Assembly (NCBI GenBank): GCA_937943625.1
Contig: CALEAD010000034.1
Span: 1-64,000, forward strand
DNA: 64,000 nt
Direction of reading: 5' to 3'
Source: an uncultured Anaerolineae bacterium
GTDB taxonomy: Bacteria > Chloroflexota > Anaerolineae > Promineifilales > Promineifilaceae
In this document: piece after piece, positions 25,195 to 34,834 of the stretch
How positions within the stretch are numbered: the first letter of the stretch is position 1
Layout of the letters: every line of letters begins with the position of its first letter
Notes under the pieces: generated by a model
The model's database searches: none
Told to the model about the DNA's origin: nothing
What the model saw: the letters and a program-made list of their open reading frames with translations, nothing else
Program-made: the position numbers and the translations under genes

Positions 25195-25322
25195 CCACGG
25201 CTAACGGCCGTCGGCCATCGGTTATCATTGACGAAGGAGTTCCCCATGAGCGGGGCACACTACCACAAATGAAAATGCCACGCAAATCGGTGCTCTGCCG
25301 CCTGCGGTCATTTTCCGAGGAG
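25195..25322 (+). repeat. Leader repeat with Shine-Dalgarno core, before the binding-protein gene
   Basis: Two successive versions of the dispersed leader. The first (near 25200-25240) has ACGGCCGT, a GGCCATCGG stretch and GAAGGAG before a very short frame at 25245. The second (25290-25322) has CTGCGGTCATTTTCCGAGGAG, whose GAGGAG is the ribosome site of the gene starting at 25331. The same core precedes genes at 32133, 34828, 40843 and 46370. Confidence 0.65.
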
Positions 25323-25330
25323 TTTTTCTC

Positions 25331-26602
25331 ATGCGTCGCTTATTCCTATGCCTGTTATTCCTTTTGCTCTTAGCGACATCGGCCGCTTGCAGTGGCAGGC
25401 AGCAAACGGCCGTTTCCTTTATGGTATTTGGCGACCCGGCCGAACTGGCGGCCTATGAAAAGCTGGTGGCCGCCTTTATGGCCGTGCACCCAGAAATTGT
25501 CGTAGAGTTGCGCCACGTGCCCAGTCAGGGTGAATATCGCCGGCAGCTGGCGGCCGGTTTTGCTGCCGGCGCGCCGCCTGACGTGATGTTGCTCAATTAC
25601 CGCCGCATTGGCGCCTTTGCTGTAGATGGCGTGCTGGAACCGCTCGGTCCCTACCTGGCGAAAAGTGAGATATTGAACGAAGCTGACTTCTATCACGAAG
25701 CCATAACCGCTTTCAATTTTCGAGATCAGTTGTGGTGTATCCCGCAGAATCTTTCTAGCCTGGTGGTGTACTATAATCAGGATTTGTTTGCCGCGGCGGG
25801 GCTGCAACCCCCTGCTGCAGACTGGACATGGAGCGATTTTCTCACGGCGGCACGCACCCTGACGCGCGATGTGGATGGCGACGGCCGTATTGACCAGTAC
25901 GGCGCGGGCATCGAGCCATCGCTCTATCGCCTGGCCCCCTTCATCTGGCAAAACGGCGGCGACGTGGTAGATGACCCCGCCCAACCTACGCGTCTGGCGT
26001 TGGACAGCCCGGCAGTGCTGGAAGCGTTCACCTGGTTTGTCAATTTACAGGTGCAAGAAGGGGTCGTGCCAGACGCAGTGGCCGAATCAGCCATCTCCAG
26101 TGAAAACCGCTTTTTGCAAGGCACACTGGCCATGTACTTCAACAGCCGCCGCGGCGTGCCGACTTATCGCACCATCAGTGACTTTCGCTGGGACGTGGCG
26201 CCCTTGCCGCGCTTCCGCCAGGCGGCGGGCATCTTGCACAGCGACGGCTACTGCATGGCGGCGGCCACGCGCAATAAGGAGGCCGCGTGGACGTTTATTG
26301 AGTATGCCAATTCGGCCGCCGGGCAGCGGCTGGTGGCCGAAACGGGGCGCACTGTGCCCTCCTTGCGGCAGGTGGCGGCGGAGCCGGTCTTTTTGGAACC
26401 GACTCTGCCGCCGCAAAACAGCCGCGTCTTTTTGGATACGCTGCCCGTGATGCGGCAGGTGCCCACCATTGCGCAGTGGGTGGCCGTTGAGGAAACGGCT
26501 AACCGTGAGATTGAGCGGGCGTTTTATGGGCAAATTTCGGTGGCCGAAGCAGCGGCAACGGCCGTACAGTTGACGCAATCTTTCTTTAGCGAGGGGCAAT
26601 AA
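25331..26602 (+). CDS. ABC transporter solute-binding lipoprotein, family 1
   Basis: A 423-residue extracellular lipoprotein. It has a signal peptide with lipobox ([20 protein letters not shown], Cys20) and the family-1 binding-protein fold: [39 protein letters not shown], a DGR-type acidic loop ([12 protein letters not shown]) and [16 protein letters not shown]. Family 1 usually binds oligosaccharides or sugar-phosphates, and the two permeases upstream are CUT1-type, so a glycan or polyol is the default. The hydantoinase starting inside its stop codon (TAATG) suggests an unusual nitrogenous substrate instead. The ribosome site GAGGAG belongs to the dispersed leader repeat. Confidence 0.88.
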   Translation: MRRLFLCLLFLLLLATSAACSGRQQTAVSFMVFGDPAELAAYEKLVAAFMAVHPEIVVELRHVPSQGEYRRQLAAGFAAGAPPDVMLLNYRRIGAFAVDGVLEPLGPYLAKSEILNEADFYHEAITAFNFRDQLWCIPQNLSSLVVYYNQDLFAAAGLQPPAADWTWSDFLTAARTLTRDVDGDGRIDQYGAGIEPSLYRLAPFIWQNGGDVVDDPAQPTRLALDSPAVLEAFTWFVNLQVQEGVVPDAVAESAISSENRFLQGTLAMYFNSRRGVPTYRTISDFRWDVAPLPRFRQAAGILHSDGYCMAAATRNKEAAWTFIEYANSAAGQRLVAETGRTVPSLRQVAAEPVFLEPTLPPQNSRVFLDTLPVMRQVPTIAQWVAVEETANREIERAFYGQISVAEAAATAVQLTQSFFSEGQ

Positions 26603-27960
26603 TGGAGTATGATCTGGTTATCAGAGGGGGCACGGTGGTAACGGCCGTTGCCACATTTCTTGCCGATGTTGCCATTAACGGCGCCCAAATTGCTGCTGTG
26701 GGGCTGGGGCTGCGCGGGCGGCGCGAGCTAGACGCCCGCGACAAGCTCGTCATCCCCGGTGGCATAGACCCGCACGTGCATTTGCAGTACCAGTTACCCC
26801 ACTTTCGCTCTGCCGACGACTTTTTCAGCGGCACACGCGCCGCAGCTTTGGGCGGCACCACTACCGTCATAGACTTTGTGGAGCCAAAACCGCAGCAGCG
26901 CATGATAGCTGCCCTGGCGGCACGCCGCGCCGAAGCTGAAGGGCAGGTCGTGATTGATTATGGCCTGCACATGACCATCAGCCCACACGAGATGGGCAAA
27001 TTAGACCAGGTTCCCGAAGCATATGCCGCCGGCTGTGCCAGTTTTAAGCTGTACATGGCCTACGGCATGAGGCTGACCGATGACCAGCTTTTACGCGCCT
27101 TGCAGGCGATTAAGCAGGTCAACGGCCTGCCCGTCGTCCACGCCGAAAATTGGGACGTAATTACAGCGCTGGTGGCGCAAAACCTGGCCGCCGGGCGCAG
27201 CGAACCCTGCTGGCACCCGCACAGCCGCCCGGCGCTGCTAGAGGCGGAAGCCGCCAGCCGCCTGATAGATATTGCCACCTACGTGGGCACGCGCGTGCAC
27301 ATCTTCCACATTTCTTGCACAGCGGTGGTGGAGCGGCTGGCAGAGGCGCAACAGCGCGGGCTGCCGGTGACGGGCGAGACCTGCCCTCATTATTTGATGC
27401 TGAATGAAGGGGTCTTTTTACGGCCGTTGCCCCAGGCAGCGCGCTATGTCTGTGCCCCTCCGCTGCGCACTCACGCTGACCAGCTTCGCCTTTGGTTAGC
27501 GCTGGGGCAAGGCATCATCCACATTGTCACCACCGACCATTGCCCCTTTACGCAGGCAGAAAAGGCACAAAACCTGCACGACTACAGCCAGATTCCCGGA
27601 GGGCTGCCCGGCATTGAGGCGCGCCTGGCACTGCTATACAGCTATGGTGTACGCGATGGCTACTTTTCGCTCAACCGCTGGGTAGAAATGTGCAGCACCG
27701 GCGTGGCGCAACTGTTTGGCCTGCGGCAAAAGGGGCACATTGCCCCCGGCTATGATGCCGACCTGGTGATCTTTGACCCGCAGAAAGAGGTTATCCTCAC
27801 CACAGAAACGCTGCACGAGCAGGTAGACTGGACCCCTTATGAAGGTGTGACGGTGCGCGGCTGGCCAACCGTGACGCTCAGCCGAGGGGAGGTGATTGCC
27901 CAGGATGGAGAGTTTGTGGCGCAGCCGGGGCGGGGGCAGTTTTTGCGGCGCGCCTTTTAG
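26602..27960 (+). CDS. D-hydantoinase/dihydropyrimidinase family amidohydrolase
   Basis: A 452-residue cytoplasmic cyclic-amidohydrolase of the hydantoinase/dihydropyrimidinase group. The binuclear metal site is complete: HVH in GGIDPHVHL, the carboxylated Lys in SFKLYMAYG, His in VVHAENWD, His in FHISCTA and Asp in TTDHCPF. TGETCPHYL and IPGGLPGIEARL are also family motifs. Enzymes of this group open dihydrouracil, hydantoin or related rings. The start overlaps the stop of the binding-protein gene (TAATG), so it belongs to the importer operon and probably acts on the imported compound. Allantoinase or phenylhydantoinase activity is an alternative. Confidence 0.88.
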   Translation: MEYDLVIRGGTVVTAVATFLADVAINGAQIAAVGLGLRGRRELDARDKLVIPGGIDPHVHLQYQLPHFRSADDFFSGTRAAALGGTTTVIDFVEPKPQQRMIAALAARRAEAEGQVVIDYGLHMTISPHEMGKLDQVPEAYAAGCASFKLYMAYGMRLTDDQLLRALQAIKQVNGLPVVHAENWDVITALVAQNLAAGRSEPCWHPHSRPALLEAEAASRLIDIATYVGTRVHIFHISCTAVVERLAEAQQRGLPVTGETCPHYLMLNEGVFLRPLPQAARYVCAPPLRTHADQLRLWLALGQGIIHIVTTDHCPFTQAEKAQNLHDYSQIPGGLPGIEARLALLYSYGVRDGYFSLNRWVEMCSTGVAQLFGLRQKGHIAPGYDADLVIFDPQKEVILTTETLHEQVDWTPYEGVTVRGWPTVTLSRGEVIAQDGEFVAQPGRGQFLRRAF

Positions 27961-28014
27961 CTGCCAAATGATTGGTAAACTTGCAAAAGCAGGCTGGTGC
28001 ATGTGCAGCAATAA

Positions 28015-28040
28015 GCCCCGTTGACGGGGCGCTGTTATTT
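28015..28040 (+). terminator. Possible weak terminator after the hydantoinase operon
   Basis: Stem GCCCCG-TTGA-CGGGGC followed by a T-containing tail (GCTGTTATTT). GC-rich and stable, but the T run is interrupted. Confidence 0.5.
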
Positions 28041-28045
28041 AGCCC

Positions 28046-28097
28046 GGCGATTCATCGCCGGGTGGAAATCAGGCGATTCATCGCCGGGTGGAAATCA
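28046..28097. repeat. Two exact tandem copies of a 26-bp palindromic unit
   Basis: Units 28046-28071 and 28072-28097 are identical, each starting with the palindrome GGCGATTCATCGCC followed by GGGTGGAAATCA. A partial third unit (CCGGGCGGACGTCGCC) follows. It lies between hydantoinase and pyrE. Confidence 0.9.
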
Positions 28098-28262
28098 CCG
28101 GGCGGACGTCGCCAGGGTATGAACTTTTCCCAACCGGACACGATGGCATTATTGCATTGGTTACAAGTCGAGCAAGTTTATCTTTTGTCAAGAGCTATGG
28201 CCAATCTCTTTCGCTTGTTTTGGGCAGATAAATGAGCTGACGGATGATTGCCCCCATCCCCT

Positions 28263-28360
28263 GCTGACTGGCGACGGTAGCTGTGCAAGTTGGCCAACGA
28301 AGCTGCTCAAAATAGGGCTTGACAAAAGGCACAAACCCTTAACCTGTAAGCGATGGCATT
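28263..28360 (+). repeat. ~95-bp intergenic repeat, copy 1 (before pyrE)
   Basis: Matches 49791-49890 in the same orientation (about 80% by eye). Shared blocks include GCAAGTTGGCCAA, AATAGGGCTTGACAAAAGGC and TTGTAAGCG-like ends. It contains TTGACA and lies ~130 bases before pyrE. The rest of the 27961-28483 gap holds only the palindromic repeats listed separately. Confidence 0.75.
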
Positions 28361-28483
28361 ATTGTTGTTTAATGTTCATAACCGGGTTGCTGCGTGTGTG
28401 TATGGTAGACGCCGTTTCCAGGCGGGAGCGTTCTGGCTTCTTTTCTCTTGATGAAGCTGCAGAACTGTGTCATGATTGTGCCT

Positions 28484-29089
28484 ATGAACGAGGAAACACC
28501 CGATCTAACCGCCTTAGCCCTGACTTTGTTTGACATCGGCGCGGTGCGCCTGGGACAATTTAGGCTGCACAGCGGCCGCCTCTCACCTATTTACCTGGAT
28601 TTGCGCCTGTTGGTCTCGTTTCCGCAGATACTGCGCATGGTCACGTCGTTTTACCGTCGCTTGCTAGAGCCGCTTCGCTTTGACCTGCTGGCGGCTACGC
28701 CGCTGGCGGGGTTGCCCATTGGCACGGCCGTTTCCCTGGAAATGAACGTGCCCCTCGTTTACCCACGCAAAGCAGACAAGAGCTATGGCACGGGTAAGTC
28801 GGTGGAAGGGGTGTGGCAAGTTGGGCAAACGGCCGTTGTGCTGGACGACTTGGTGACCTCTGGTGATAGCATCATGCAGGCGATTACGCCGTTGAAAGCG
28901 GCGGGCTTGCAGGTGCAGGACGCCGTTGTGCTGGTTGACCGGCAGCAGGGTGGCACGGACTTTTTGCGCCGCGAAGGATACACCCTGCATGCCGTCATCA
29001 CCCTGGGCCATATGCTCTTACTGTTGCAGGAAAACGGCCGTATCACCCCCACCGAGCGCGCCCACGTGCTGGCCGCGCTGGCAAAATAA
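28484..29089 (+). CDS. pyrE: Orotate phosphoribosyltransferase
   Basis: PyrE joins orotate to PRPP to give OMP in pyrimidine synthesis. The 201-residue protein has the PRTase signature [13 protein letters not shown], the flexible-loop lysines in [16 protein letters not shown] and the orotate-site segment [18 protein letters not shown]. Length fits the short bacterial type. The start is uncertain: the ATG at 28484 (MNEETPDL) gives the usual length, but in-frame ATGs at 28451 and 28472 exist and none has a strong ribosome site. It is not linked to other pyr genes. An intergenic repeat with TTGACA lies upstream and could supply a promoter. Confidence 0.92.
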   Translation: MNEETPDLTALALTLFDIGAVRLGQFRLHSGRLSPIYLDLRLLVSFPQILRMVTSFYRRLLEPLRFDLLAATPLAGLPIGTAVSLEMNVPLVYPRKADKSYGTGKSVEGVWQVGQTAVVLDDLVTSGDSIMQAITPLKAAGLQVQDAVVLVDRQQGGTDFLRREGYTLHAVITLGHMLLLLQENGRITPTERAHVLAALAK

Positions 29090-29175
29090 TCAGGACAGGG
29101 GAGCGACAAGAAGTTGGAGATTTCATAAGCACAAATCCCCGCCCGCTTCCCCTGCATACACAAGAAGGAAAATTT

Positions 29176-31938
29176 ATGTCAACAACTCGATCTACAACTT
29201 CTGAGCAAGCACGCGCGCATGATGTTTATCGCTATAAACACAGCCCGCTCGACGCCATCTTCCGCCCCAAAAGCGTGGCCGTCATTGGCGCCACCGAGCG
29301 CGAGGGCAGCACCGGGCGTACCCTCGTCTGGAACCTGATGCAAACTTCTTTTGGCGGCGTCATCTACCCCGTCAACCCCACGCGCCACAGCATCCTGGGC
29401 ATCAAAGCCTACCCCAGCATCCTTGCCATTCCCGATGAGGTAGACCTGGCCGTGATCGTCATTCCGGCGCCGGGCGTGCCTGCGGTCGTGCGCGATTGCG
29501 TACAAAAAGGGGTCAAAGGGGCGATCATCATCTCGGCCGGCTTCAAAGAGACAGGAGAAGCGGGCGCAGAGCTAGAGCGGCAAGTGCTGGAAGAGGCGCG
29601 CAAAGGGCGTATGCGCATTATTGGCCCCAACTGCCTGGGGGTGATGAATCCCATTAGCGGCTTGAACGCCACCTTTGCCGCGCGCATGGCCATGCCGGGT
29701 AGTGTGGGCTTTATCAGCCAGAGTGGGGCGCTGTTAACGGCCGTGCTCGACTGGTCTCTGCGCGAAAATGTAGGCTTCAGCGCCTTCCTCTCCATTGGCT
29801 CTATGCTCGACGTGGACTGGGGTGACCTGATTCACTACCTGGGTGATGATCCCAAAACCAAAAGCATCGTCATTTACATGGAAACCATCGGCAATGCCCG
29901 CTCCTTTCTTTCCGCGGCGCGTGAAGTGGCGTTGACCAAGCCCATCATCGTCATTAAGCCAGGGCGCACAGAGCAGGCTGCGCAGGCCGCCGCTTCGCAT
30001 ACCGGGTCGCTCACCGGTAGCGACGAGGTGCTAGAGGCTGCTTTCCGTCGCTGCGGCGTGCTGCGCGTCAGCACCATTGATGGCCTCTTCAGCATGGCCG
30101 AAGTATTGGCCAAGCAGCCACGCCCCAAAGGGCCACGCCTGACCATCCTCACCAACGCCGGTGGCCCCGGCGTGCTGGCGACCGACGCGCTAATTACCGG
30201 CGGCGGCGAACTGGCTCCCATTTCGCCAGAGACAATGGCAAAGCTGAATGAACTGCTGCCCGCCCCTTGGAGCCACGGCAACCCAATTGATATTTTGGGC
30301 GATGCGGATGCGGAGCGGTATGCGCAGTCCCTAGAAATTGCCGCCAATGACCCGAACAGCGATGGCCTGCTGGTGATTCTGACGCCGCAAGCAATGACAG
30401 CCCCCACGCAAACGGCGCAGGCATTAAAAAAGATTTACCGGCGTGAAGACGGCCGTCCCTTTGGCAAACCGCTGCTGGCAAGCTGGATGGGTGGTGCGGA
30501 CGTAGCCGCCGGTGAAAGTATCCTCAATCAGGCTGGTATCCCTACCTATGCCTATCCTGACACAGCCGCCAACGTCTTCAACTATATGTGGCGCTACAAC
30601 AAGCGCTTGCGCAGCCTCTACGAGACCCCCTCGTTACCCGACTACTCACCCGAAGATGCACATAAGCATGAAGAGATCGCCGAGATGTTGGCGCACATTC
30701 GCGCCACCGGCCGTACCATCCTCACTGAGTACGAATCGAAGCAGGTGCTGACCGCTTATGGCATTCCCACTGTCGAAACGCGCCTAGCGCGCAGCGCCGA
30801 CGAAGCAGCGGCCGTTGCCGCCGAAATTGGCTTTCCCGTAGTCGTCAAGCTGAACTCAGAAACGATCACGCATAAGACCGATGTGGGCGGTGTGCGCCTG
30901 GACCTGGCTAACGCCGATGAGGTGCACAACGCTTACACCAGCATGGCGCAACGGGTCAGCGAAAAGTTCGGCGCCGCGCATTTTCTGGGCGTAACCGTGC
31001 AGCCCATGCTCAGCCTGAAGGAGGGGTATGAACTCATTGTGGGCGCCAGCCCAGACCCACAATTTGGGCCGGTGTTGCTCTTTGGCACAGGTGGGACTTT
31101 GGTGGAGGTGTTCAAGGATCGCGCCCTGGGGCTGCCGCCGTTAACGACAACGCTGGCGCGGCGCATGATGGAGCAGACCAAAATTTACACAGCGCTGCAA
31201 GGCGTGCGTGGCCGCGACCCGGTCAATTTGGCAGAGCTGGAACAGCTCATGGTGCGTTTTAGCCAGTTGATTGTTGAGCAGCGTTGGATTAACGAAATTG
31301 ATATTAACCCGCTGTTTGCCTCAGACAGGCAGATTATTGCTCTGGATGCGCGCGTGATGCTGTACGGGCCAGAGGTGCAAGAGGATGCGTTGCCGCAATT
31401 GGCGATACGGCCGTATCCCACCCATTACGTACAACCCTTCACGGCATCAGATGGCACAACCTTCACCATTCGCCCCATTCGCCCCGAAGATGAGCCGATG
31501 ATTGTGCAGTACCATTGCACCCTTTCCGAGCAGAGCGTCTACCTGCGCTACTTCCGCGCCTTCCAGTTTGATCAGCGTGTGGAGCATGACCGGCTGGTGC
31601 GCATTTGCTTTGTGGATTATGACCGGGATATGGCGCTGGTGGCGGAGCGCAAAAATCCACACAGCGGCGAGCGAGAGATCGTGGCCGTTGGTCGCCTGAG
31701 CAAGCTGCATGGCACGGGGGATGCAGAGTTTGCGATTTTGGTGAACGACGCCTGCCAGGGCAAGGGGATTGGTTCTGAGCTATTGCGACGGCTGTTGGAA
31801 ATTGGCAGGAGCGAAGGTGTGGAGCGTGTCTTTGCCTATATGATGGCAGAAAACAGGGGGATGTACCACATCTGCCAGAAGCTAGGCTTTAGCTTTACGC
31901 GCGAAGCAGACTTGGTGAAAGCAGAAATTGTATTATAG
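29176..31938 (+). CDS. ADP-forming acyl-CoA synthetase fused to a GNAT acetyltransferase
   Basis: A 920-residue fusion. Residues ~25-160 are the CoA-binding domain ([19 protein letters not shown]), ~170-480 the succinyl-CoA-ligase-like domains with the phospho-His segment [13 protein letters not shown], ~505-730 the ATP-grasp subunit ([38 protein letters not shown]), and ~760-920 a GNAT domain ([20 protein letters not shown]). E. coli Pat/YfiQ has the same architecture but an inactive synthetase, whereas the SHTGS histidine here suggests that acetyl-CoA + ADP + Pi = acetate + ATP chemistry may be retained, alongside protein lysine acetylation. The ATG has AAGAAGGAAAA upstream. Probable single-gene transcript ended by the palindrome at 31964. 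Confidence 0.9.
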   Translation: MSTTRSTTSEQARAHDVYRYKHSPLDAIFRPKSVAVIGATEREGSTGRTLVWNLMQTSFGGVIYPVNPTRHSILGIKAYPSILAIPDEVDLAVIVIPAPGVPAVVRDCVQKGVKGAIIISAGFKETGEAGAELERQVLEEARKGRMRIIGPNCLGVMNPISGLNATFAARMAMPGSVGFISQSGALLTAVLDWSLRENVGFSAFLSIGSMLDVDWGDLIHYLGDDPKTKSIVIYMETIGNARSFLSAAREVALTKPIIVIKPGRTEQAAQAAASHTGSLTGSDEVLEAAFRRCGVLRVSTIDGLFSMAEVLAKQPRPKGPRLTILTNAGGPGVLATDALITGGGELAPISPETMAKLNELLPAPWSHGNPIDILGDADAERYAQSLEIAANDPNSDGLLVILTPQAMTAPTQTAQALKKIYRREDGRPFGKPLLASWMGGADVAAGESILNQAGIPTYAYPDTAANVFNYMWRYNKRLRSLYETPSLPDYSPEDAHKHEEIAEMLAHIRATGRTILTEYESKQVLTAYGIPTVETRLARSADEAAAVAAEIGFPVVVKLNSETITHKTDVGGVRLDLANADEVHNAYTSMAQRVSEKFGAAHFLGVTVQPMLSLKEGYELIVGASPDPQFGPVLLFGTGGTLVEVFKDRALGLPPLTTTLARRMMEQTKIYTALQGVRGRDPVNLAELEQLMVRFSQLIVEQRWINEIDINPLFASDRQIIALDARVMLYGPEVQEDALPQLAIRPYPTHYVQPFTASDGTTFTIRPIRPEDEPMIVQYHCTLSEQSVYLRYFRAFQFDQRVEHDRLVRICFVDYDRDMALVAERKNPHSGEREIVAVGRLSKLHGTGDAEFAILVNDACQGKGIGSELLRRLLEIGRSEGVERVFAYMMAENRGMYHICQKLGFSFTREADLVKAEIVL

Positions 31939-31963
31939 CGGATAGGGTGAAATGTGCGGTGCA

Positions 31964-32016
31964 GAAGCGTGAAACGTGAAGGATGAATGTGAATGCCCCT
32001 TCACGTTTCACGCTTC
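31964..32016. repeat. Perfect 19-bp inverted repeat between convergent genes
   Basis: GAAGCGTGAAACGTGAAGG (31964-31982) is exactly complementary to 31998-32016, with a 15-base loop. It sits between the ends of two convergent genes and probably acts as a bidirectional transcription or RNA-stability barrier. A related, imperfect palindrome is at 63131-63212. Confidence 0.9.
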
Positions 32017-32022
32017 ATGGTT

Positions 32023-32133
32023 TTAATTTTGCTTGTTTGACTTTTCTTTGGCGCGCTCGATTTGCGGAACGACGATGGCGCTGATGATAAGAATGGCGAT
32101 GAGGGCGAAAAAGAAAATACCGACGGGATCCAT
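32023..32133 (-). CDS. 36-residue single-span membrane protein
   Basis: A small frame with a textbook ribosome site: AGGAGG nine bases before the ATG (complement of 32131-32133). The product is MDPVGIFFFALIAILIISAI, then VVPQIERAKEKSNKQN: one hydrophobic helix (about residues 5-23) and a basic cytoplasmic-looking tail, so N-out/C-in by the positive-inside rule. No family is recognised. Its leader belongs to the dispersed repeat family described elsewhere. The clostripain-like gene ends 140 bases upstream on the same strand. Small proteins of this kind often modulate membrane complexes, but nothing here shows a partner. Confidence 0.72.
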   Translation of the reverse strand: MDPVGIFFFALIAILIISAIVVPQIERAKEKSNKQN

Positions 32134-32141
32134 ACTGTTTG

Positions 32142-32222
32142 TCCTCCTCAGAAAATGATTGCCGACGGCGGACTGCCGACGGCTAACCTACACCAACCAG
32201 GTTTGGCAACTTGGGCCACGCT
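32142..32222 (-). repeat. Leader repeat upstream of the small membrane-protein gene
   Basis: Read on the minus strand: CCCAAGTTGCCAAACCTGG half-hairpin, a GTCGGCAGTCCGCCGTCGGC stretch, then AATCATTTTCTGAGGAGG supplying the ribosome site. Same architecture as the leaders at 34835, 40852 and 46315. Confidence 0.7.
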
Positions 32223-32272
32223 TATAGACGGCGGTCAGCGGTCATTTTGCTCCGTGCCCCTTAGCCCTTTCC

Positions 32273-34828
32273 TCATCGGACGGTTACGGCCGTAAAGGTT
32301 TGAATGCGGTTGCCGTCCAGGTCTTCGATAATAAAGCCCACCATGTAGGGGCCAGGAGCCGCGTCTAGCTCTTCCCAGGTAAACATCTGCGCGCCAAAAG
32401 TAAGCGTTTCCCCTTCTTGTGTGCTTTCCTGGCGCACACGGCCGTTTGCGTCCAGGTCCCACCACTGCTCCAGCACCGTAAACCGGTCGCCGCTGCTGGG
32501 GATAATTTCGCGCGCAGCCCCGGTGGGGGTTGTGCCGTTGAAGCCCAGCACTTGCAGCAGCACGCCATCGCGGAAGATCAGGCGCGCGTAGCGCCGCTCG
32601 CCGCTAACATAGGTGTACAACCCGTCTACCGTATAGGTGGCCTCGGCGCGGGTCAGGCCAAAGGTACGTGGTTGCAGCAAGGCAACGGCCGTTGTCGTGC
32701 CGTCGCTGATGCCATACACAATCGGCTCCCAGTTAAATGTCAGCGTAAACTCCCCTTCGCCCCAATCTGGGTAGTACACGCCATCCAGCTCGCGCACAGT
32801 GGCGCTTTCCAGGTAATCGGTGTCGGCGACAAAAATGGCGTTGGCTTCCTGGTCAAAGTACCCGGCAAAGAAGTAGATGTGGCCAATCTGGCTGCCGTTG
32901 ATGTCGCTGCTGAGGCGGATGGTTTGTCCTCTGGCTACCCTGTCTTGCGAGGCAGTTACGGGTGTGGCGCTGAGGTTGCCGGCGCCAGGGGGCACAACGC
33001 CATCACGCACGGCCGTTTCCAGCGGTGTGGCGTCTATATTAAAGCGCCGCCCTGTGTAGTGGTAGGTGAGGAAGTCATCCCACAAAGAAACGGCGGCAAA
33101 ACGGTTGGCAACGGCCGTGTACGAAGGCATTCCTGTCGTGGGCAGTTGATAAAGCTGCGAATTAGGGAAATAAATAGAAATACCGTTGGCGGCCGGTTTC
33201 TTGGGGCCACGCCTGGCGGCAATTACCGCGCTTTCCAGCGCTTCTAGCAAATCGTCCCCTGCCTGGCGGATTGCCACATCGCCCGATTCTCGCTGCAAAA
33301 GTTGCACAAAGTGCGCCAGATCAATGTAGGAGGGGGGCACGTTGTTGCCGAACACGTTGGTAAATGATTGCGCATAGGTACGCGCCTGGGCAATCAACCG
33401 CTGGTCGCCCTCTTGAATCAGGTACGCAAAATTGTTCAGGCTTGTCATCAGTTCGGGCAGCGCAGTCAGGTCAACGGCCGTTAGCGTGACCCCTTGCCCC
33501 ATTTGCGCCGCCACCTGCTCCGCCGAAGGTGTGCTGCCACCCCCGCCGCTGCCCAGCAGCGTGAACAGCCCGCCCAGCGGCGAACCGCGCTGGTACATTT
33601 GTGCGCGCGCCTGCGCATCCTGAATGCGCTGATCGGCGACAATGTAGGTGTCTACAATTGCCTGCGCCAGCTCGGCGCCGCTCATGGCGGGGTTGTCTAC
33701 CAATGCCTGCAAAAAGCCGGTGTAAGCCCATCCCAATGCCGGTTCCACCTCTTGCGAGGCAACAGCATAGCGCGCATGGGGAGCCAGCATGGCAAACATC
33801 TCCAGGTGTCCCATCAGGCAGGCATCCATGCCAATCAGCTCAAAGTGAGAGATGCCGCTGCGCCGGCGGATTTCTGCCAGGGCGCTGTCTAGATCGTGCA
33901 GGTAAAGCTGCCCGCCTAGCGTGGCTGCCAGGGGGATAGCCGGATCGCCGCTGCGTGCCGGGCTTTTGTCTGTCCAGCCGCCTGGCCAGCCCATGCCGTG
34001 ATCGGACATGATTAGCACGTAGTTGTCGGCGGGGTAGTTGGCAATGCCCCAGGTGACAAAATCTATCAGCGTGCGCGAGTCGCCCATGTTCAGCTCGCCC
34101 AAGTCCATCAGCAGCTGTGAGCCGAGCCGATCCAGGTCGTTGTCTTTGGTGACATAGTAGCGGCGCGTGCCGCTCCAGTCGCCGTCGCCAGCATAGCCGC
34201 CCTCGTAGCGGTCAATTTGCGCCACAATTTTGACGCGGCTGGTGGAGCCAACGCGCTCTGCTTCGTTCAAGTCAATCAGGATATCTTGTTCCAGAATTTT
34301 GTCGTCGGCGTCCTGGTAGAGTAGGATGGTCCAGGTCTGCTTGGGGTTGTACACGGCCGTTTGCGGCGCGGTCAGGGGGTCCAGGGGCAGGGCGGGCAGG
34401 GCGGGCGCGCTGATGGCCGCCGGAGTGCGCACAATCGGAGAGGAGGGCGCCGGGAGGGAAACGGCCGTTTGGCCACTGTCGCTGCTTCCCTCATCCCCGC
34501 CAAAAAATTGCGTGGCACCAAAAACCAGCAGCACAATGAGCACAATGACGCCAATAATCGGGTTTTTACCCAGAGAGAGACCACCGCCTCCTGGCAAGCC
34601 CCCACCGGGCAGCCCGCCTCCCCCCGTAGGTGATCTTACGCCGCCGCCGCTGCTGCCGCCAGAAGACGGCCGTGTGGGAGTTTGTCGTCGCGGCGCAGAC
34701 GCCTGTTGCCTCGCTCCAGAGTCAGTCGTGCCGCTGCTGCGCCGCCGATCAGCCTGCACCGTGCGCTTTCCGCCGCCACCAGAGCCACTGGCAGCCAGGA
34801 TCGGGCCAGATTGTCTTGTTGCGTCCAT
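32273..34828 (-). CDS. Clostripain-family (peptidase C11) membrane-anchored protease
   Basis: An 851-residue protein. The first ~85 residues are Gly/Ser/Pro/Arg-rich and disordered (SGGSSGGGVRSP, repeated GGGLPGG), followed by one transmembrane helix (NPIIGVIVLIVLLVFGATQF) and a clostripain domain with WTILLYQDADDKILEQDIL, catalytic His275 in MSDHGMGWPGG and Cys337 in MDACLMGHLEM. C11 proteases cleave after Arg/Lys and often self-process. The ~300-residue C-terminal part (from ISIYFPNSQLY) is beta-rich with no named domain. The ATG at 34828 is chosen because GGGAG lies just before it; the frame extends 43 codons upstream into repeat DNA. It probably acts outside the membrane on exported proteins or peptides. 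Confidence 0.85.
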   Translation of the reverse strand: MDATRQSGPILAASGSGGGGKRTVQADRRRSSGTTDSGARQQASAPRRQTPTRPSSGGSSGGGVRSPTGGGGLPGGGLPGGGGLSLGKNPIIGVIVLIVLLVFGATQFFGGDEGSSDSGQTAVSLPAPSSPIVRTPAAISAPALPALPLDPLTAPQTAVYNPKQTWTILLYQDADDKILEQDILIDLNEAERVGSTSRVKIVAQIDRYEGGYAGDGDWSGTRRYYVTKDNDLDRLGSQLLMDLGELNMGDSRTLIDFVTWGIANYPADNYVLIMSDHGMGWPGGWTDKSPARSGDPAIPLAATLGGQLYLHDLDSALAEIRRRSGISHFELIGMDACLMGHLEMFAMLAPHARYAVASQEVEPALGWAYTGFLQALVDNPAMSGAELAQAIVDTYIVADQRIQDAQARAQMYQRGSPLGGLFTLLGSGGGGSTPSAEQVAAQMGQGVTLTAVDLTALPELMTSLNNFAYLIQEGDQRLIAQARTYAQSFTNVFGNNVPPSYIDLAHFVQLLQRESGDVAIRQAGDDLLEALESAVIAARRGPKKPAANGISIYFPNSQLYQLPTTGMPSYTAVANRFAAVSLWDDFLTYHYTGRRFNIDATPLETAVRDGVVPPGAGNLSATPVTASQDRVARGQTIRLSSDINGSQIGHIYFFAGYFDQEANAIFVADTDYLESATVRELDGVYYPDWGEGEFTLTFNWEPIVYGISDGTTTAVALLQPRTFGLTRAEATYTVDGLYTYVSGERRYARLIFRDGVLLQVLGFNGTTPTGAAREIIPSSGDRFTVLEQWWDLDANGRVRQESTQEGETLTFGAQMFTWEELDAAPGPYMVGFIIEDLDGNRIQTFTAVTVR

Positions 34829-34834
34829 CTCATT

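Noticed and set aside
28046-28097. CRISPR array
   Set aside because: Only two 26-bp units with no spacer between them, and no cas genes.
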